Shown piece after piece: positions 49,391-58,466 of a stretch of 64,000 nt of DNA. The notes below the pieces were generated by a model, which worked only from the letters and a program-made list of their open reading frames with translations, ran no database searches and was not told the origin of the DNA. Source of the DNA: an uncultured Paraburkholderia sp. (GTDB lineage: Bacteria; Pseudomonadota; Gammaproteobacteria; Burkholderiales; Burkholderiaceae); contig CALNWN010000004.1 in the NCBI GenBank assembly GCA_940746715.1, forward strand, positions 248,001 through 312,000, in the 5' to 3' direction. A program made the translations under genes and the position numbers. The number at the start of each line of letters is the position of its first letter. Positions within the stretch are counted from its first letter, which is position 1.

Positions 49391-49534
49391 AGCAATGAGA
49401 CGAACCGGGAAAGCGCGTGGCGCTTTCCCGTGCCGCGTTGTGCCACCCATCGAGGGGCAGGCACGGCACGCAGGGTTCGCAGGCGGTCGTCGTTCACCGC
49501 GCCGTCACCCGGATACGTATTCAGGATATTCATA

Positions 49535-50812
49535 ATGGCTATTGTTGAAGTCAAGGTTCCCCAGCTGTCCGAGTCGGTCTCGGAAGCCACGATGCTGCAG
49601 TGGAAGAAGAAGCTCGGCGAGGCTGTTGCTCAGGACGAAATTCTCATCGAAATCGAGACCGACAAGGTCGTGCTCGAAGTGCCGGCACCCTCGGCCGGCG
49701 TGCTCGCGCAAGTCATCGCGAACGACGGCGACACCGTCACGGCCGATCAGGTGATCGCCAAGATCGACACCGAAGGCAAGGCGGGCGCCGCTGCCGTCGA
49801 GGCCGAAGTGAAGCCGGCTCCGGTCGCCGCTCCGGCACCGGCCGCTGCACCGGCTGCGCAAGCTGCATCCGCGGCGGGTGCGAACACCGCTGCTTCGCCG
49901 GCTGCCGGCAAGCTGATGGCGGAGAAGGGCCTCTCCGCCGGCGACGTCGCCGGCACGGGCCGCGACGGCCGCATCACCAAGGGCGACGTGCTGACGGCTG
50001 GCGCGCCGGCTGCCAAGGCTGCGGCGCCGGCACCGGCTGCCGCACCGAAGGCGGCCAAGCCGTCCCTGCCGGACGTGAAGGCGCCCGCATCGGCTGACCA
50101 ATGGCTGAAGGACCGCCCGGAACAACGCGTGCCGATGTCGCGCCTGCGTGCGCGTATCGCCGAGCGTCTGCTCGAGTCGCAGCAAACCAACGCCATCCTG
50201 ACCACGTTCAACGAAGTGAACATGGCGCCGGTGATGGACCTGCGCAACAAGTACAAGGACAGGTTCGAAAAGGAACACGGCGTGAAGCTCGGCTTCATGT
50301 CGTTCTTCGTGAAGGCGGCCGTGCATGCGCTGAAGAAGTTCCCGCTCGTGAACGCGTCGATCGACGGTAACGACATCGTCTATCACGGCTACTTCGACAT
50401 CGGTATCGCGGTCGGTTCGCCGCGCGGTCTGGTCGTGCCGATCCTGCGCAATGCGGATCAGCTGAGCCTCGCCGAAATCGAGAAGAAGATCGCCGAATTC
50501 GGTCAGAAGGCGAAGGACGGCAAGCTGTCCATCGAAGAAATGACGGACGGCACATTCTCGATCTCGAACGGCGGCGTGTTCGGCTCCATGCTGTCGACGC
50601 CGATCATCAACCCGCCGCAGTCCGCGATTCTCGGCGTGCACGCCACGAAGGAACGCGCGGTCGTGGAAAACGGCCAGATCGTGATCCGCCCGATGAACTA
50701 TCTGGCGCTGTCGTACGACCACCGCATCATCGACGGCCGCGAAGCCGTGCTGTCGCTCGTCGCCATGAAGGATGCGCTGGAAGACCCGGCGCGCCTGCTG
50801 CTCGACCTGTAA
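49535..50812 (+). CDS. sucB: SucB, dihydrolipoyllysine succinyltransferase E2
   Basis: This is the E2 core of 2-oxoglutarate dehydrogenase. The start at 49535 gives [20 protein letters not shown]. The lipoyl domain (1-77) has the lipoylated Lys44 in [11 protein letters not shown]. An Ala/Pro linker (80-120) leads to the E3-binding domain ([20 protein letters not shown]), a second Ala-rich linker, and the catalytic domain with [20 protein letters not shown] and the active-site [11 protein letters not shown]. The 425-residue length is normal. It is intact, and lpdA follows 158 bases later, after a strong hairpin. Confidence 0.97.
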   Translation: MAIVEVKVPQLSESVSEATMLQWKKKLGEAVAQDEILIEIETDKVVLEVPAPSAGVLAQVIANDGDTVTADQVIAKIDTEGKAGAAAVEAEVKPAPVAAPAPAAAPAAQAASAAGANTAASPAAGKLMAEKGLSAGDVAGTGRDGRITKGDVLTAGAPAAKAAAPAPAAAPKAAKPSLPDVKAPASADQWLKDRPEQRVPMSRLRARIAERLLESQQTNAILTTFNEVNMAPVMDLRNKYKDRFEKEHGVKLGFMSFFVKAAVHALKKFPLVNASIDGNDIVYHGYFDIGIAVGSPRGLVVPILRNADQLSLAEIEKKIAEFGQKAKDGKLSIEEMTDGTFSISNGGVFGSMLSTPIINPPQSAILGVHATKERAVVENGQIVIRPMNYLALSYDHRIIDGREAVLSLVAMKDALEDPARLLLDL

Positions 50813-50837
50813 TCACGGGTTCATCGCGGGTTCGCAA

Positions 50838-50870
50838 GGCGCCGGCTTGCAAAAAGCGCAAGCCGGCGCC
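50838..50870 (+). other. Strong hairpin between sucB and lpdA
   Basis: A perfect 13-bp stem, ggcgccggcttgc/gcaagccggcgcc, encloses a 7-base A-rich loop, 26 bases after the sucB stop. No T-tract follows, so it is not a normal terminator. It may stabilise the upstream sucAB message, or mark a processing or attenuation point that sets lpdA stoichiometry (inference). Confidence 0.75.
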
Positions 50871-50970
50871 ACTTGCAGATCTCAGGCAAGCGGTCTTTTG
50901 CATTCCGCAGTACTGGAGCGAGACGCGCCACGAAGCGTGGCCGCGCCGTTCCGTCATCAAAAGGATTGTC

Positions 50971-52401
50971 ATGTCCAAAGAATTTGACGTCGTCGTGATC
51001 GGCGCAGGCCCTGGCGGTTATATTGCCGCCATTCGCGCAGCGCAGCTCGGCAAGACCGTCGCATGTATCGAAAAATGGAAGAACCCGGCCGGCGCGCTGA
51101 AGCTCGGCGGCACGTGCCTGAACGTGGGTTGCATTCCGTCGAAGGCGCTGCTCGCGTCGTCGGAAGAGTTTGAAAACGCGTCGCATCACCTCGCCGACCA
51201 CGGCATTTCCGTGGAAAACGTGAAGGTCGACATCTCGAAGATGATGGCCCGCAAAGACGGCATCGTCAAAAAGATGACGAAGGGTATCGAATTCCTGTTC
51301 CGCAAGAACAAGATCACGTGGCTCAAGGGCCACGGCAAGTTCACCTGCAAGACGGACGCCGGCGTGCAGATCGAGGTGAGCGGCGAGGGCGAAACCGAAG
51401 TCGTCACGGCGAAGAACGTGATCATCGCGACGGGCTCGAAGGCGCGTCATCTGCCGAACATTCCGGTCGACAACAAGATCGTCGCCGACAACGAAGGCGC
51501 GCTGTCCTTCGACTCCGCTCCGAAGAAGCTCGCCGTGATCGGCGCAGGCGTGATCGGTCTGGAGCTGGGCTCGGTGTGGCGTCGTCTCGGCGCGGAAGTG
51601 ACCGTGCTGGAAGCGCTGCCGGAATTCCTCGGCGCGGCCGACCAGGCGCTCTCTAAAGAAGCGGCCAAGCAGTTCAAGAAGCAGGGCCTCGACATTCATG
51701 TCGGTGTGAAGGTCGGCGAAGTCACGACCACCGCGAACAGCGTCACCATCAACTACACGGACAAGGACGGCAACGCGCAGAAGCTCGAAGCCGACCGCCT
51801 GATCGTGTCGATCGGCCGCGTGCCGAACACAGACAACCTCGGTCTCGAAGCGATCGGTCTGAAAACCAACGAGCGCGGCTTCATCGACGTGGACGATCAC
51901 TGCGCGACGGCCGTGCCGAACGTGTACGCAATCGGCGACGTGGTGCGCGGCCCGATGCTCGCGCACAAGGCCGAAGACGAAGGCGTGCTGGTGGCCGAGA
52001 TCATCGACGGCCAGAAGCCGCATATCGACTACAACTGCATTCCGTGGGTCATCTACACCGAGCCGGAAATCGCGTGGATTGGCAAGACCGAGCAGCAGCT
52101 GAAGGCGGAAGGCCGCGAGATCAAGTCGGGCCAGTTCCCGTTCATGGCCAATGGCCGCGCGCTCGGCATCAACAAGGCGGATGGTTTCGTCAAGATGATC
52201 GCCGACGCGAAGACCGACGAACTGCTCGGCGTGCACATCATCGCCGCAAACGCGTCGGATCTGATCGCCGAAGCCGTGGTGGCCATGGAATTCAAGGCCG
52301 CGTCGGAAGACATCGGCCGTATTTGCCATCCGCACCCGTCGCTGTCGGAAGTCATGCGCGAAGCGGCGCTCGCCGTGGACAAGCGCGCGCTCAACATGTA
52401 A
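50971..52401 (+). CDS. lpdA: LpdA, dihydrolipoyl dehydrogenase E3
   Basis: This flavoprotein reoxidises the E2 lipoyl group with NAD. The 476-residue protein has the FAD motif VVVIGAGPGGYIAAIRAAQL at the start, the redox disulfide GGTCLNVGCIPSKALL (Cys49 and Cys54), the NAD motif LAVIGAGVIGLELGSVWRRL, the second FAD motif NVYAIGDVVRGPMLAHKAED, and the C-terminal dimerisation motif with the catalytic His-Glu in CHPHPSLSEVMREA. It starts with ATG 50971 (MSKEFDVVVI) behind a ribosome site aaaagga. It is the third gene of the odh cluster and ends at a terminator. It is intact. Confidence 0.96.
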   Translation: MSKEFDVVVIGAGPGGYIAAIRAAQLGKTVACIEKWKNPAGALKLGGTCLNVGCIPSKALLASSEEFENASHHLADHGISVENVKVDISKMMARKDGIVKKMTKGIEFLFRKNKITWLKGHGKFTCKTDAGVQIEVSGEGETEVVTAKNVIIATGSKARHLPNIPVDNKIVADNEGALSFDSAPKKLAVIGAGVIGLELGSVWRRLGAEVTVLEALPEFLGAADQALSKEAAKQFKKQGLDIHVGVKVGEVTTTANSVTINYTDKDGNAQKLEADRLIVSIGRVPNTDNLGLEAIGLKTNERGFIDVDDHCATAVPNVYAIGDVVRGPMLAHKAEDEGVLVAEIIDGQKPHIDYNCIPWVIYTEPEIAWIGKTEQQLKAEGREIKSGQFPFMANGRALGINKADGFVKMIADAKTDELLGVHIIAANASDLIAEAVVAMEFKAASEDIGRICHPHPSLSEVMREAALAVDKRALNM

Positions 52402-52443
52402 TCGCGCACGCCTGACTGAACGCACTGGCAATTTCGGCATCAC

Positions 52444-52480
52444 AAGGCGGGCGGGTTCGTTCCCTCCCGCCTTTCTTTTT
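52444..52480 (+). terminator. lpdA terminator inside the zapE leader
   Basis: An aaggcgggcggg/ccctcccgcctt stem (one bulge) with a ttcgtt loop is followed by tcttttt. It lies 42 bases after the lpdA stop, and its T-tract ends only 11 bases before the zapE ATG. zapE translation from a read-through transcript would start directly behind this structure. Confidence 0.82.
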
Positions 52481-52491
52481 GCAGCAACACA

Positions 52492-53589
52492 ATGAACGTC
52501 ACCGAATACTACGAAAAAGAACTGCAGACGCGGGGTTATCAATCGGACCCGGCGCAGTGCGCGGCGGTGGACCGTCTGCAGCGGTGCTACGAAAAGTGGG
52601 TCGAGTACAAGTCGCGTCGCTCGAACGCGTTCAAGAAGCTCATCAATCACCCGGACCAGCCGCGCGGCGTCTACATGTGGGGCGGCGTGGGGCGCGGCAA
52701 GAGCTTCCTGATGGACAGCTTCTACATGATCGTGCCGGTGCAGCGTAAGACGCGGCTGCATTTCCACGAGTTCATGCGCGAGGTGCATCGCGAGCTCGAG
52801 GAACTGAAAGGCCAGGCCGATCCGCTCGACGAACTCGCGCGCCGCGTGGCGAAGCGCTACCGGCTCATCTGTTTCGACGAATTCCACGTGTCGGACATTG
52901 CCGATGCGATGATCCTGTACCGCCTGCTCGACAAGCTGTTCGAAAACGGCGTGCAGTTCGTGATGACGTCCAATTACGACCCCGACACGCTGTACCCGGA
53001 CGGCCTGCATCGCGACCGCATGCTGCCGGCCATCGAGCTGATCAAGCAGAAGCTCGATGTCATCAACGTCGACGCGGGCATCGACTACCGGCAACGCACG
53101 CTCGCGCAGGTGGAGGTCTATCACACGCCGCTCGGCGCGGCCGCCGACAAGGCGTTGCGCGACGCGTTCGCGCGTCTTGCCGCCGTGCCTGACGAGAGCC
53201 CCATCCTGCACATCGAAAAGCGCGAGTTGAAGGCGCTGCGCAAGGCCGACGGCGGCGTCTGGTTCGATTTTGCGACCTTGTGCGGCGGTCCGCGTTCGCA
53301 GAACGACTATCTCGAACTGGCGAGCCGTTTCCACGCGGTGATCCTCTCCGCCGTCCCGCAGATGTCGGCGCGCATGGCGTCGGAGGCGCGCCGCTTCACG
53401 TGGCTGATCGACGTGTTTTACGACCACAAGGTGAAGCTGCTGATGTCCGCCGCAGTGCCGCCCGAGCAGCTTTATGTGGACGGCCCGATGGCCAACGAAT
53501 TCACGCGCACGGTGTCGCGCATCGTCGAGATGCAGAGCAAGGAGTATCTGGACGCGCCGCGCCGGATCGTCGATACGTCGCTGACGTGA
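52492..53589 (+). CDS. zapE: ZapE (AFG1-like ATPase)
   Basis: ZapE is a P-loop ATPase that acts at the FtsZ ring in E. coli and is related to mitochondrial AFG1. The 365-residue protein starts MNVTEYYEKELQTRGYQSDP and has Walker A GGVGRGKSFLMDSFY (about 63-77), Walker B LICFDEFHVSDIADAMILYR, sensor region FVMTSNYDPDTLYPDGLHRD and the late ARFWLIDVFYDHKVKLLMSA-like segment (residues about 295-320). No purine-rich ribosome site precedes the ATG at 52492; instead the T-tract of the lpdA terminator does. It is intact and directly downstream of lpdA, a common arrangement in this group. Confidence 0.93.
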   Translation: MNVTEYYEKELQTRGYQSDPAQCAAVDRLQRCYEKWVEYKSRRSNAFKKLINHPDQPRGVYMWGGVGRGKSFLMDSFYMIVPVQRKTRLHFHEFMREVHRELEELKGQADPLDELARRVAKRYRLICFDEFHVSDIADAMILYRLLDKLFENGVQFVMTSNYDPDTLYPDGLHRDRMLPAIELIKQKLDVINVDAGIDYRQRTLAQVEVYHTPLGAAADKALRDAFARLAAVPDESPILHIEKRELKALRKADGGVWFDFATLCGGPRSQNDYLELASRFHAVILSAVPQMSARMASEARRFTWLIDVFYDHKVKLLMSAAVPPEQLYVDGPMANEFTRTVSRIVEMQSKEYLDAPRRIVDTSLT

Positions 53590-53750
53590 GGGGCGGGACG
53601 CAGGCGAACCACGGGTGCTTTTGCGATAGATCGTGGCGTCTTCGGGTAGCGGACTAGCCCGACAGGCGCATTTTCAGGATTCGGATTGCTCCGATGTTCT
53701 GGTTTCAGGCGACTGGCTATCTTTGTCGGGTATCTGACAAAGGAGAAGCC

Positions 53751-54206
53751 ATGAACCTTTACCGCGACATCAATGACGAAGAGTGGCAACGCATCGCGCC
53801 GTTGCTGCCCGAACTGCGCCCGCGCTCCGAATTGCGGGGCCGCCCGCTGGCCAACACGCGCTCGGTGCTCAACGGCGTACTGTGGGTGATGTACAGCGGC
53901 GCCACGTGGTCAGCCATGCCACGTAAATACCCGTCGTATCAAACCTGTCATCGCCGATTCAAGGCGTGGTACCAATCCGGCGTGCTGAAACGCGTCATGA
54001 AGCAGCTCTTCGGCGCCGCGAGCGAGGAACTCTGCGCCATGATGGAAGCTCGCATGCGCACGCATCTGAGCGCGGAACAGAAAGGCGTCGTCGCCGCGGA
54101 GAAGGCGGCCGCTCCGGTGGCGCCCGCGGTTTATAGTCCGCCGCCAGCCAAGCCGCTGCCGTCGTCTCCGTTTGCTTTCACGTCGCCCTTCAAACACGCT
54201 GCATGA
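53751..54206 (+). CDS. Stand-alone transposase N-domain protein (DUF4096/PF13340-like), copy 2
   Basis: The 151-residue protein starts at 53751 behind a strong ribosome site (aaggag). Residues 1-85 match the N-terminal domain of IS5-type transposases: MNLYRDINDEEWQRIAPLLP, RGRPLANTRSVLNGVLWVMY, and WSAMPRKYPSYQTCHRRFKA. The DDE catalytic domain is missing. The last 65 residues are an Ala/Pro-rich tail ending SPFKHAA, and no terminal inverted repeats flank it. Its relation to the protein at 25437-25838 is clear in the domain but not in the tail. It looks like a conserved host DNA-binding protein, not a mobile element (inference). Confidence 0.75.
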   Translation: MNLYRDINDEEWQRIAPLLPELRPRSELRGRPLANTRSVLNGVLWVMYSGATWSAMPRKYPSYQTCHRRFKAWYQSGVLKRVMKQLFGAASEELCAMMEARMRTHLSAEQKGVVAAEKAAAPVAPAVYSPPPAKPLPSSPFAFTSPFKHAA

Positions 54207-54232
54207 GGACGCGAATCACGCGGCATCGCGTA

Positions 54233-54270
54233 GAAAAAACGGCCGCACGATCATATCGTCGGCCGTGTTT
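54233..54270 (-). terminator. Terminator between convergent genes
   Basis: A long hairpin (acggccg-c-acgat, cat loop, atcgt-cggccgt; 54239-54266) is bordered by six A on the left, which become six T on the minus strand. It ends the minus-strand DUF2147 gene and, more weakly, the plus-strand gene ending at 54206. Confidence 0.82.
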
Positions 54271-54315
54271 CTGTGTTAAGCTAGCACGCTCGTCGGTGCG
54301 GCTAATGCGCATCCG

Positions 54316-54801
54316 TCATTGCTGGCGGACCCACGTTTGCGAGCGGCCGAGCAGCGCCACGCCAATATATCCACGCACAACCAGTTTGTTCCCGCCGTCT
54401 TCCAGGTGCATCTTGCACTTGTAGACCTTGCCGTTTTCCGGGTCGAGAATCTGCCCGTGATCCCGGGCATCGCCGTCCTGCTTCATGTCGTTGATGATCG
54501 TCATGCCGAGAATCGGCTGATCCTTGCGCGCATCGGTGCAGGCGGTACGGCGGCGATCCGGCTGGTCATTCGGGCCGAGCCCCTTGATGACCTTGCCGCT
54601 CAGCGTGCCGTTGCCGTCCTGGGCGATCTGCACGAGCGCCTTGGGTTGGCCGGTGTGATCGTCGATGGTCTGCCAGGTGCCAACGGGCGTGTCGGCTTGC
54701 GCCATCGCGCTGACGGCGCTCGCGAGCAGGACGCCCGCAAGAGCGGCATGTTTCGCTGTACGAAGCGCGGCGGCGCTGGCACGTTGGGTGAACTGCATCA
54801 T
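54316..54801 (-). CDS. DUF2147 periplasmic protein
   Basis: This 161-residue precursor has a signal peptide (HAALAGVLLASAVSAMA, cleavage after AMA near residue 34). The DUF2147 domain follows: DTPVGTWQTIDDHTGQPKAL, LSGKVIKGLGPNDQPDRRRT, KDQPILGMTIINDMKQDGD and GYIGVALLGRSQTWVRQQ. Family members are small lipocalin-like periplasmic proteins of unknown function. The start may be 54801 or 54798 (MMQF or MQF); a purine run (aaggagga) lies just upstream. It is intact, with a terminator downstream. Confidence 0.9.
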   Translation of the reverse strand: MMQFTQRASAAALRTAKHAALAGVLLASAVSAMAQADTPVGTWQTIDDHTGQPKALVQIAQDGNGTLSGKVIKGLGPNDQPDRRRTACTDARKDQPILGMTIINDMKQDGDARDHGQILDPENGKVYKCKMHLEDGGNKLVVRGYIGVALLGRSQTWVRQQ

Positions 54802-55054
54802 TGTCTTCCTCCTTGATAAAAGACAGCGCGATCATGGTCGCGCAGCGTTATTGGCAGCGCGTCAGGCGTTTGCCTTGCGTTGCCGCGTGATGCCTCGGGG
54901 TTCTCCTTGCGCGCCGCACACGGGGTCCGGTTCGCGGCTCTCGCACGGCCGCTTCATGTGATCGATGCAGAATACGTGAAGTACGCGCAAAAATGCGCCC
55001 GCGGTTTGATAGTGGAACCTCTAATCGGGCTGCGGCACTTCCGGCTCACCTCGT

Positions 55055-56776
55055 TCAGTTCAACTGATAGGAGAACGTCGCATTGATCCGCGGGCTGCGC
55101 GACGCGCTCTCCACCGGCGCATCGCCGATGGCCTTCGCCACGGACAGATCCAGGCTGTAATACTTCGCGTCGCTGATGCGAAAGCCGAATGCAATTGACG
55201 CAAGCCGCGACGGCGACGGCGTGCCCGCATGGAGATAGATGCGCGCCATATCGAAGGAAATGTAAGGCGTGAACGTGCGCAAGTAGGTAAAACCGGGCGT
55301 GAACGCGCGGTTGATCTCGAACATCGCGCCCCAGCCCGAATCGCCGGACGCCTCGCCCAGTTGGTACCCTTGCGCGAAACGCTGCGCGCCGAAGGCGATC
55401 TGCTCGGAGGTCGGCAGCGAAACCGGGCTGTACTGCCCTGTCAGCGAAATAGCCGTACCGATGTTGAACGGCCACTCGTTGGTTTGCGAAAAACTTGCCC
55501 CCGTGCGCACGAAGTTGATCGAAGCGGGATTGTTGACGCTCGCGCCAGGCACGTTCGAATCGCCCGATTTCGACGCGCCGAGAATGTCGAACGCCTTGGC
55601 CACGTTCAGGCTCGCGCGCCGCACCTGACCGGTTTGCACGCTGGTGTAGTCCGCCTGCAACTGCATCACGCGCACCTGCGAGCGCAGCCCGATCTGCGCG
55701 CCGGTTTGCTGATTGTGATAGCGGTCTTCGTCGTGCGATGCATAGACCGACGCCGTGCCGATTACACTTTGCGTATTGCTCAAGAGGATCGGATGGGCCA
55801 GCGAGCCGCCGATTTTGTCGTTGATCACCGTGCGCTCGACATAGGACGGCAAGCCGGGATTGTTGACCCGATTGCCGCGATAGTGCGATGCGTCGAGCTT
55901 CGAAATAAGGCCGTTGCTGCCGATCGGCACGGTGGCATGCGCGGCCAGATAGGTGACGTTGTCGCGGCCTTTCGGCAGCAGCGCCGATACGCTCAGTTGC
56001 TCGCCGAGCGCGGTCAGGCCGTTCTCGGTCGCAGTCAGCAGACCTTGCACGCCGGGATGGTTGAAGTCGATGCCCGTGCTGACGTCGAAGGGCTTGCGTT
56101 CGACGTTGAGTCCGAGCGTGGTTGCGCCGTCCGTGTTTTGCGGCGGCGGCACGTTCGCGGCGACCTTCACGCCGGGCAGGAGGCCCAGCACGTTGATGTA
56201 GCGCTCGAAGGGCGCGCGGCGCAGCGGCCGGTCTGCGGTGATGTGATCGGCGATCGCGCGAATCCTGTCTTCCGCCGCGCCGGCCTTGCCGGTCACCTTG
56301 ACGGCGGACACGTAGCCTTCCACTACCGTCACGCGCACGACGCCGCCCTCGAATGTCTGCGCCGGGATGAATGCAAACGAGAGCGCGAAGCCGCGCTCCT
56401 GGTAGAGCTTCGTGACGCCGTTGGCCACCTGAATCAGATCGCCGATGGTCGTGTCCTTGCCGACGAGCGGCGTGAAGCGCTGGGCGACTTCGTCGAAGGG
56501 AAGGGACTTGACGCCTTCGACCTGCACGCGCGACGGCGTCAGATGACGCGCCAGCAGTTCCTGGAGTTGAGGCGCTTGCGACGCGACTTGCACCGTCACA
56601 TTCGGGCCCTTGTCGGGCGCCTTGATCTGCGGCAGCGAGTCGAGCGGTGTGCCGCCCAAGGGGTTGCCGCCGGCCACTGCCGGCGGGCGCGATTGCGCGT
56701 GCGCCGGCGCTTGCATTGCGCTCGCGGCGAACGCCGCGAGCACGAAGGCCCATGTGCTGCCGTACCCGAGTTTCAT
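55055..56776 (-). CDS. TpsB outer-membrane transporter (ShlB/FhaC/HecB family)
   Basis: Two-partner-secretion transporters thread a large exoprotein through the outer membrane. The 573-residue protein has a signal peptide ending in PAHAQ, a Pro-rich linker, two POTRA domains (about 80-235; for example FEGGVVRVTVVEGYVSAVKV) and a C-terminal beta-barrel closing in ATFSYQLN. In the loop-6 region the sequence reads QRFAQGYQLGEASGDSGW, where many relatives have Arg in the RGY/RGF motif and here Gln appears. No TpsA-like filamentous protein is nearby. Upstream on the same strand are two collagen-like lipoprotein genes. The reading frame is intact although both neighbours are broken. Confidence 0.88.
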   Translation of the reverse strand: MKLGYGSTWAFVLAAFAASAMQAPAHAQSRPPAVAGGNPLGGTPLDSLPQIKAPDKGPNVTVQVASQAPQLQELLARHLTPSRVQVEGVKSLPFDEVAQRFTPLVGKDTTIGDLIQVANGVTKLYQERGFALSFAFIPAQTFEGGVVRVTVVEGYVSAVKVTGKAGAAEDRIRAIADHITADRPLRRAPFERYINVLGLLPGVKVAANVPPPQNTDGATTLGLNVERKPFDVSTGIDFNHPGVQGLLTATENGLTALGEQLSVSALLPKGRDNVTYLAAHATVPIGSNGLISKLDASHYRGNRVNNPGLPSYVERTVINDKIGGSLAHPILLSNTQSVIGTASVYASHDEDRYHNQQTGAQIGLRSQVRVMQLQADYTSVQTGQVRRASLNVAKAFDILGASKSGDSNVPGASVNNPASINFVRTGASFSQTNEWPFNIGTAISLTGQYSPVSLPTSEQIAFGAQRFAQGYQLGEASGDSGWGAMFEINRAFTPGFTYLRTFTPYISFDMARIYLHAGTPSPSRLASIAFGFRISDAKYYSLDLSVAKAIGDAPVESASRSPRINATFSYQLN

Positions 56777-57014
56777 CGGATTATCCTCGTATGCCGTCTT
56801 GTTTTACGTGCGCCTGTGTCGTTGCGCGGCATGGCCTTGCCGCCGACGGCGCCCGCTTATGTATGGCCGGACGGATAGTGCCGTCCCGTCATGTATTACG
56901 TCATGTCCTGCGTGAAGCTTGAATGTAGTGGGCAAGCGCACGGCGCGCACAGCTGCAAGCGGTGAATCGTTCCAGCCGATGCGATGCGCGCCGCGTCGAT
57001 ACCGTTTATCCGGA

Positions 57015-58141
57015 CTACTTACGATTCACCGGCACAAGGCCGCCGAGCAACGTGGTCAGGCCGCTCGCCGGACTGCTGCTCGTCGAACCGCTCGAGGAAG
57101 TCGAGCCGGCGGCGCCGCTCAATGTGCCCGTCAGTTGCCCGACGAGCGCGGTGACTGGCGCGAGCGCCTGAGCCGCCGGCACTGCCCGCCGCGCCCGCCA
57201 GCGCGCCGGTCAGCGATTGCAGCGACGAAAGCGGCCCGGCCGCGCCGCCCGAACCGCCGGCTGCTGACGTCAGCGAGCCGAGCGGTGCGCCGCTGAGCCC
57301 CGAGCCGACACCGGCGAGCGGTGTGCCGCCGAGCAGCGTCGAGACCGAGCCGAGCGGATCCCCGCCGAGGCCGACACTGGTGAGCGTGCTTTGCAGCGGG
57401 CCCAGCGGGTTGCTGTTCGACGGCGCACCGTTGGCCACGCTGAAGGTCGTACTGCCGACGAGGCTCGTGATCAGTCCTGGAATCGGCACCATGCCGTTCG
57501 GGCCGTTTGGATTGACGAGGCCGCCCGCGTTCGTCACCGTGTTGCCGAGCGAGGCGACGAGCGCGCCGGCATCGGCGCCCACCGGATTGCCGCTTGCCGA
57601 GCCCGCCTGCGTGCCCGCCGAACTCAACGCGCCGCCGACCTGAGCCAGCAGCCCGCCGACGGGTGCGCCAAGGCCAGTCTGCGTGCCGACCGCCTGGGTG
57701 ACGAGACCCGCAGTCGTAACGAGCGGCGTGATCGCGGTGCTGAGCGGCTGCGTGATCTGTTGAACCGGCGCCGAGCCGAGTGCCGACAGGATTCGGCGTC
57801 GTACCGATCTGGCCGAGGCCGTTGCTGAGCGCATTGGCGCCCGAGTTCAGCGTGCTGCTGGTGCCCGACACGGCATTGCCGAAACCTTGCGTGACCTGCG
57901 GGCTCAAGCCGGGAATCGTCTGCGCGGCGATCACCGAGCCGAGGTCGCCAGTGGTCCTGGCTGCGCCGGTCACGGCGCCCGAGCTGCCTGTCGTGGTCGT
58001 GGTGGTGCTGCCGCTGCCGGTCGATCCGGAGTCGCTGCCGCTACCGGTGCTCAACGTCGGCGGCGAGTTGACGGTGCTGCCGCTGCACGCGGCGACGAGG
58101 CCCGCGACGGCCACGGCGATCAGCGGAGCGCGCAGCGACAT
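57015..58141 (-). pseudogene. Collagen-like repeat lipoprotein, deleted and frameshifted (copy 1)
   Basis: The start at 58141 (MSLRAPLIAVAVAGLVAACS) has a lipobox ending in Cys and leads into a Ser/Gly/Thr linker and Gly/Ala/Leu repeats. Near 57790 the frame shifts, and compared with the sister gene about 80 residues between NPVG and the SAPVQQ segment are missing. A second shift near 57160 separates the open frame from the native end LAPVTALVGQLTGTLSG... TTLLGGLVPVNRK (stop at 57015-57017). An ATG at 58190 with a strong ribosome site (gaggag) suggests an additional N-terminal frame break. Such proteins are annotated as collagen-like triple-helix repeat proteins in Burkholderia; their role is unknown. 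Confidence 0.72.
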
Positions 58142-58466
58142 GAAGGCCGTCGCGACGGGGATGGCGGTCAAGCAGGCGGGGTGTGGACATATGTGCTCCT
58201 CAATGCCTTCCGGCAATCGTGTTTGCTGTGCTGGAGAGCGCCGCCTTTTCGATGTGGGGCGGCGCGCCGTATTGAAAGCCGTATAAGAAAACGCGCATTC
58301 GAAGCCGGCCCGAAGGCCGCCCTTGAACATTGCCGCGGGCGTTGCATAGCGGGCCTGCGCGGATGCGCGTCAGTCGCGGGGGCATCGCGTGAATCTGCGT
58401 GGCTCGCGTGAATCGGGTCACGACGCGTGCTCCGTTTTGCGTTCGCTGGGGCGCGCGCGGCTGCGC
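58142..58466 (-). other. Gap between the two collagen-like genes
   Basis: About 325 bases. It holds the strong ribosome site and ATG at 58190 noted for copy 1 and probably its promoter. No separate gene or hairpin with a T-tract was recognised. Confidence 0.45.

Noticed and set aside
53751..54206. A complete insertion sequence around the transposase-like gene
   Set aside because: There is no DDE domain, no terminal inverted repeats and no target duplication. The gene is bordered by ordinary host genes and its own ribosome site.
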